A DNA stretch of 13,640 bases from Candidatus Zixiibacteriota bacterium (GTDB lineage: Bacteria; Zixibacteria; MSB-5A5; SM1-73). The position numbers and the translations under genes were made by a program. Below are positions 13,401 to 13,640 of this stretch, one piece after another (within the stretch, counting starts at the first letter, position 1; the number at the start of each line of letters is the position of its first letter). A model generated the notes under the pieces. The model ran no database searches and had not been told where the DNA came from. It saw only the letters and a program-made list of their open reading frames with translations. The stretch covers positions 1 through 13,640 of the forward strand of contig JAOZNS010000052.1 in the NCBI GenBank assembly GCA_029933635.1. The letters run 5' to 3'.

Positions 13401-13640
13401 CGAAGTTCTCCAGAACGATTTCGTGTTTGGTAACCGCCCTTTTTTTCTTAAAAAAATGGGAAAAATTCGACACTTTGCTGAATCTCCCCCACAAAAAAGC
13501 AAAAATTCGGAGGTCTACCTAACGGATTCTAATCCTAAAACAATTTTAAAGTCCCTTGAACAATTTAGATAAGGGATAGAAACAGGTGTCTTCGCAATAT
13601 AATAATGTCAGTAGTTTGCAAATAGAAAATGTCAGGTTAT

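Noticed and set aside
13252..13494. 80-codon minus-strand frame in the upstream region
   Set aside because: It spans the sigma-54 promoter, has no ribosome binding site, and its product has no recognisable pattern.

Overview
The window is a Gram-negative bacterial chromosome fragment of moderate GC. It carries one long, tightly packed gene cluster on the minus strand for a type IV pilus or pseudopilus machine of the MSHA type. An outer-membrane secretin, a lipoprotein-type signal peptide on that secretin and two class III prepilin signals show a two-membrane cell. The species cannot be named from the sequence. The AAA ATPase, secretin, fused PilM-PilN and short-loop PAS histidine kinase would fit Desulfobacterota, Nitrospirota or an uncultivated candidate phylum. 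I see no rRNA, tRNA, CRISPR array, transposase or plus-strand gene.

Transcription runs from right to left. The right end (12901-13640) has no convincing gene. It holds a very good sigma-54 promoter match (13322-13336, minus strand), dyads upstream of it, and a leader of about 410 nt containing a diverged duplicated unit. Next come the main prepilin (12385-12900), an intergenic stretch with two mutually exclusive hairpins (12313-12364), and a larger pseudopilin-like protein with calcium-loop-like motifs (11351-12223). The inner-membrane platform follows: a PilM-PilN fusion (9968-11335), a PilO/MshJ-like protein (9430-9966), and a PilP/MshK-like protein that is split by an in-frame TAA into 9156-9428 and 8763-9155.

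A terminator-like hairpin (8731-8752) then precedes a polytopic GT-C-like membrane protein (7498-8604), which is not a standard pilus gene. After it come the secretin MshL (6048-7517), the AAA ATPase MshM (5078-6046), the TPR protein MshN (3740-5044), the assembly ATPase MshE (2103-3743) and the platform protein MshG (904-2103). Stop and start codons overlap or nearly touch at most of these junctions. Downstream lies the start of a membrane PAS histidine kinase (793 to 1), cut by the window edge at its phospho-acceptor histidine.

The order I-J-K-L-M-N-E-G matches the Vibrio MSHA locus, but the prepilins lie upstream instead of downstream. In the working model, MshE powers polymerisation through MshG, the PilMN/PilO/PilP-like proteins link the platform to the secretin, and MshM and MshN help assemble the envelope complex. 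Prepilin peptidase (PilD) and a retraction ATPase (PilT) are not in the window and must be elsewhere if the system is complete. The most notable oddities are the TAA-split PilP-like gene, the embedded GT-C-like gene (a candidate pilin glycosylation enzyme), and the sigma-54 promoter with a repeat-containing leader.
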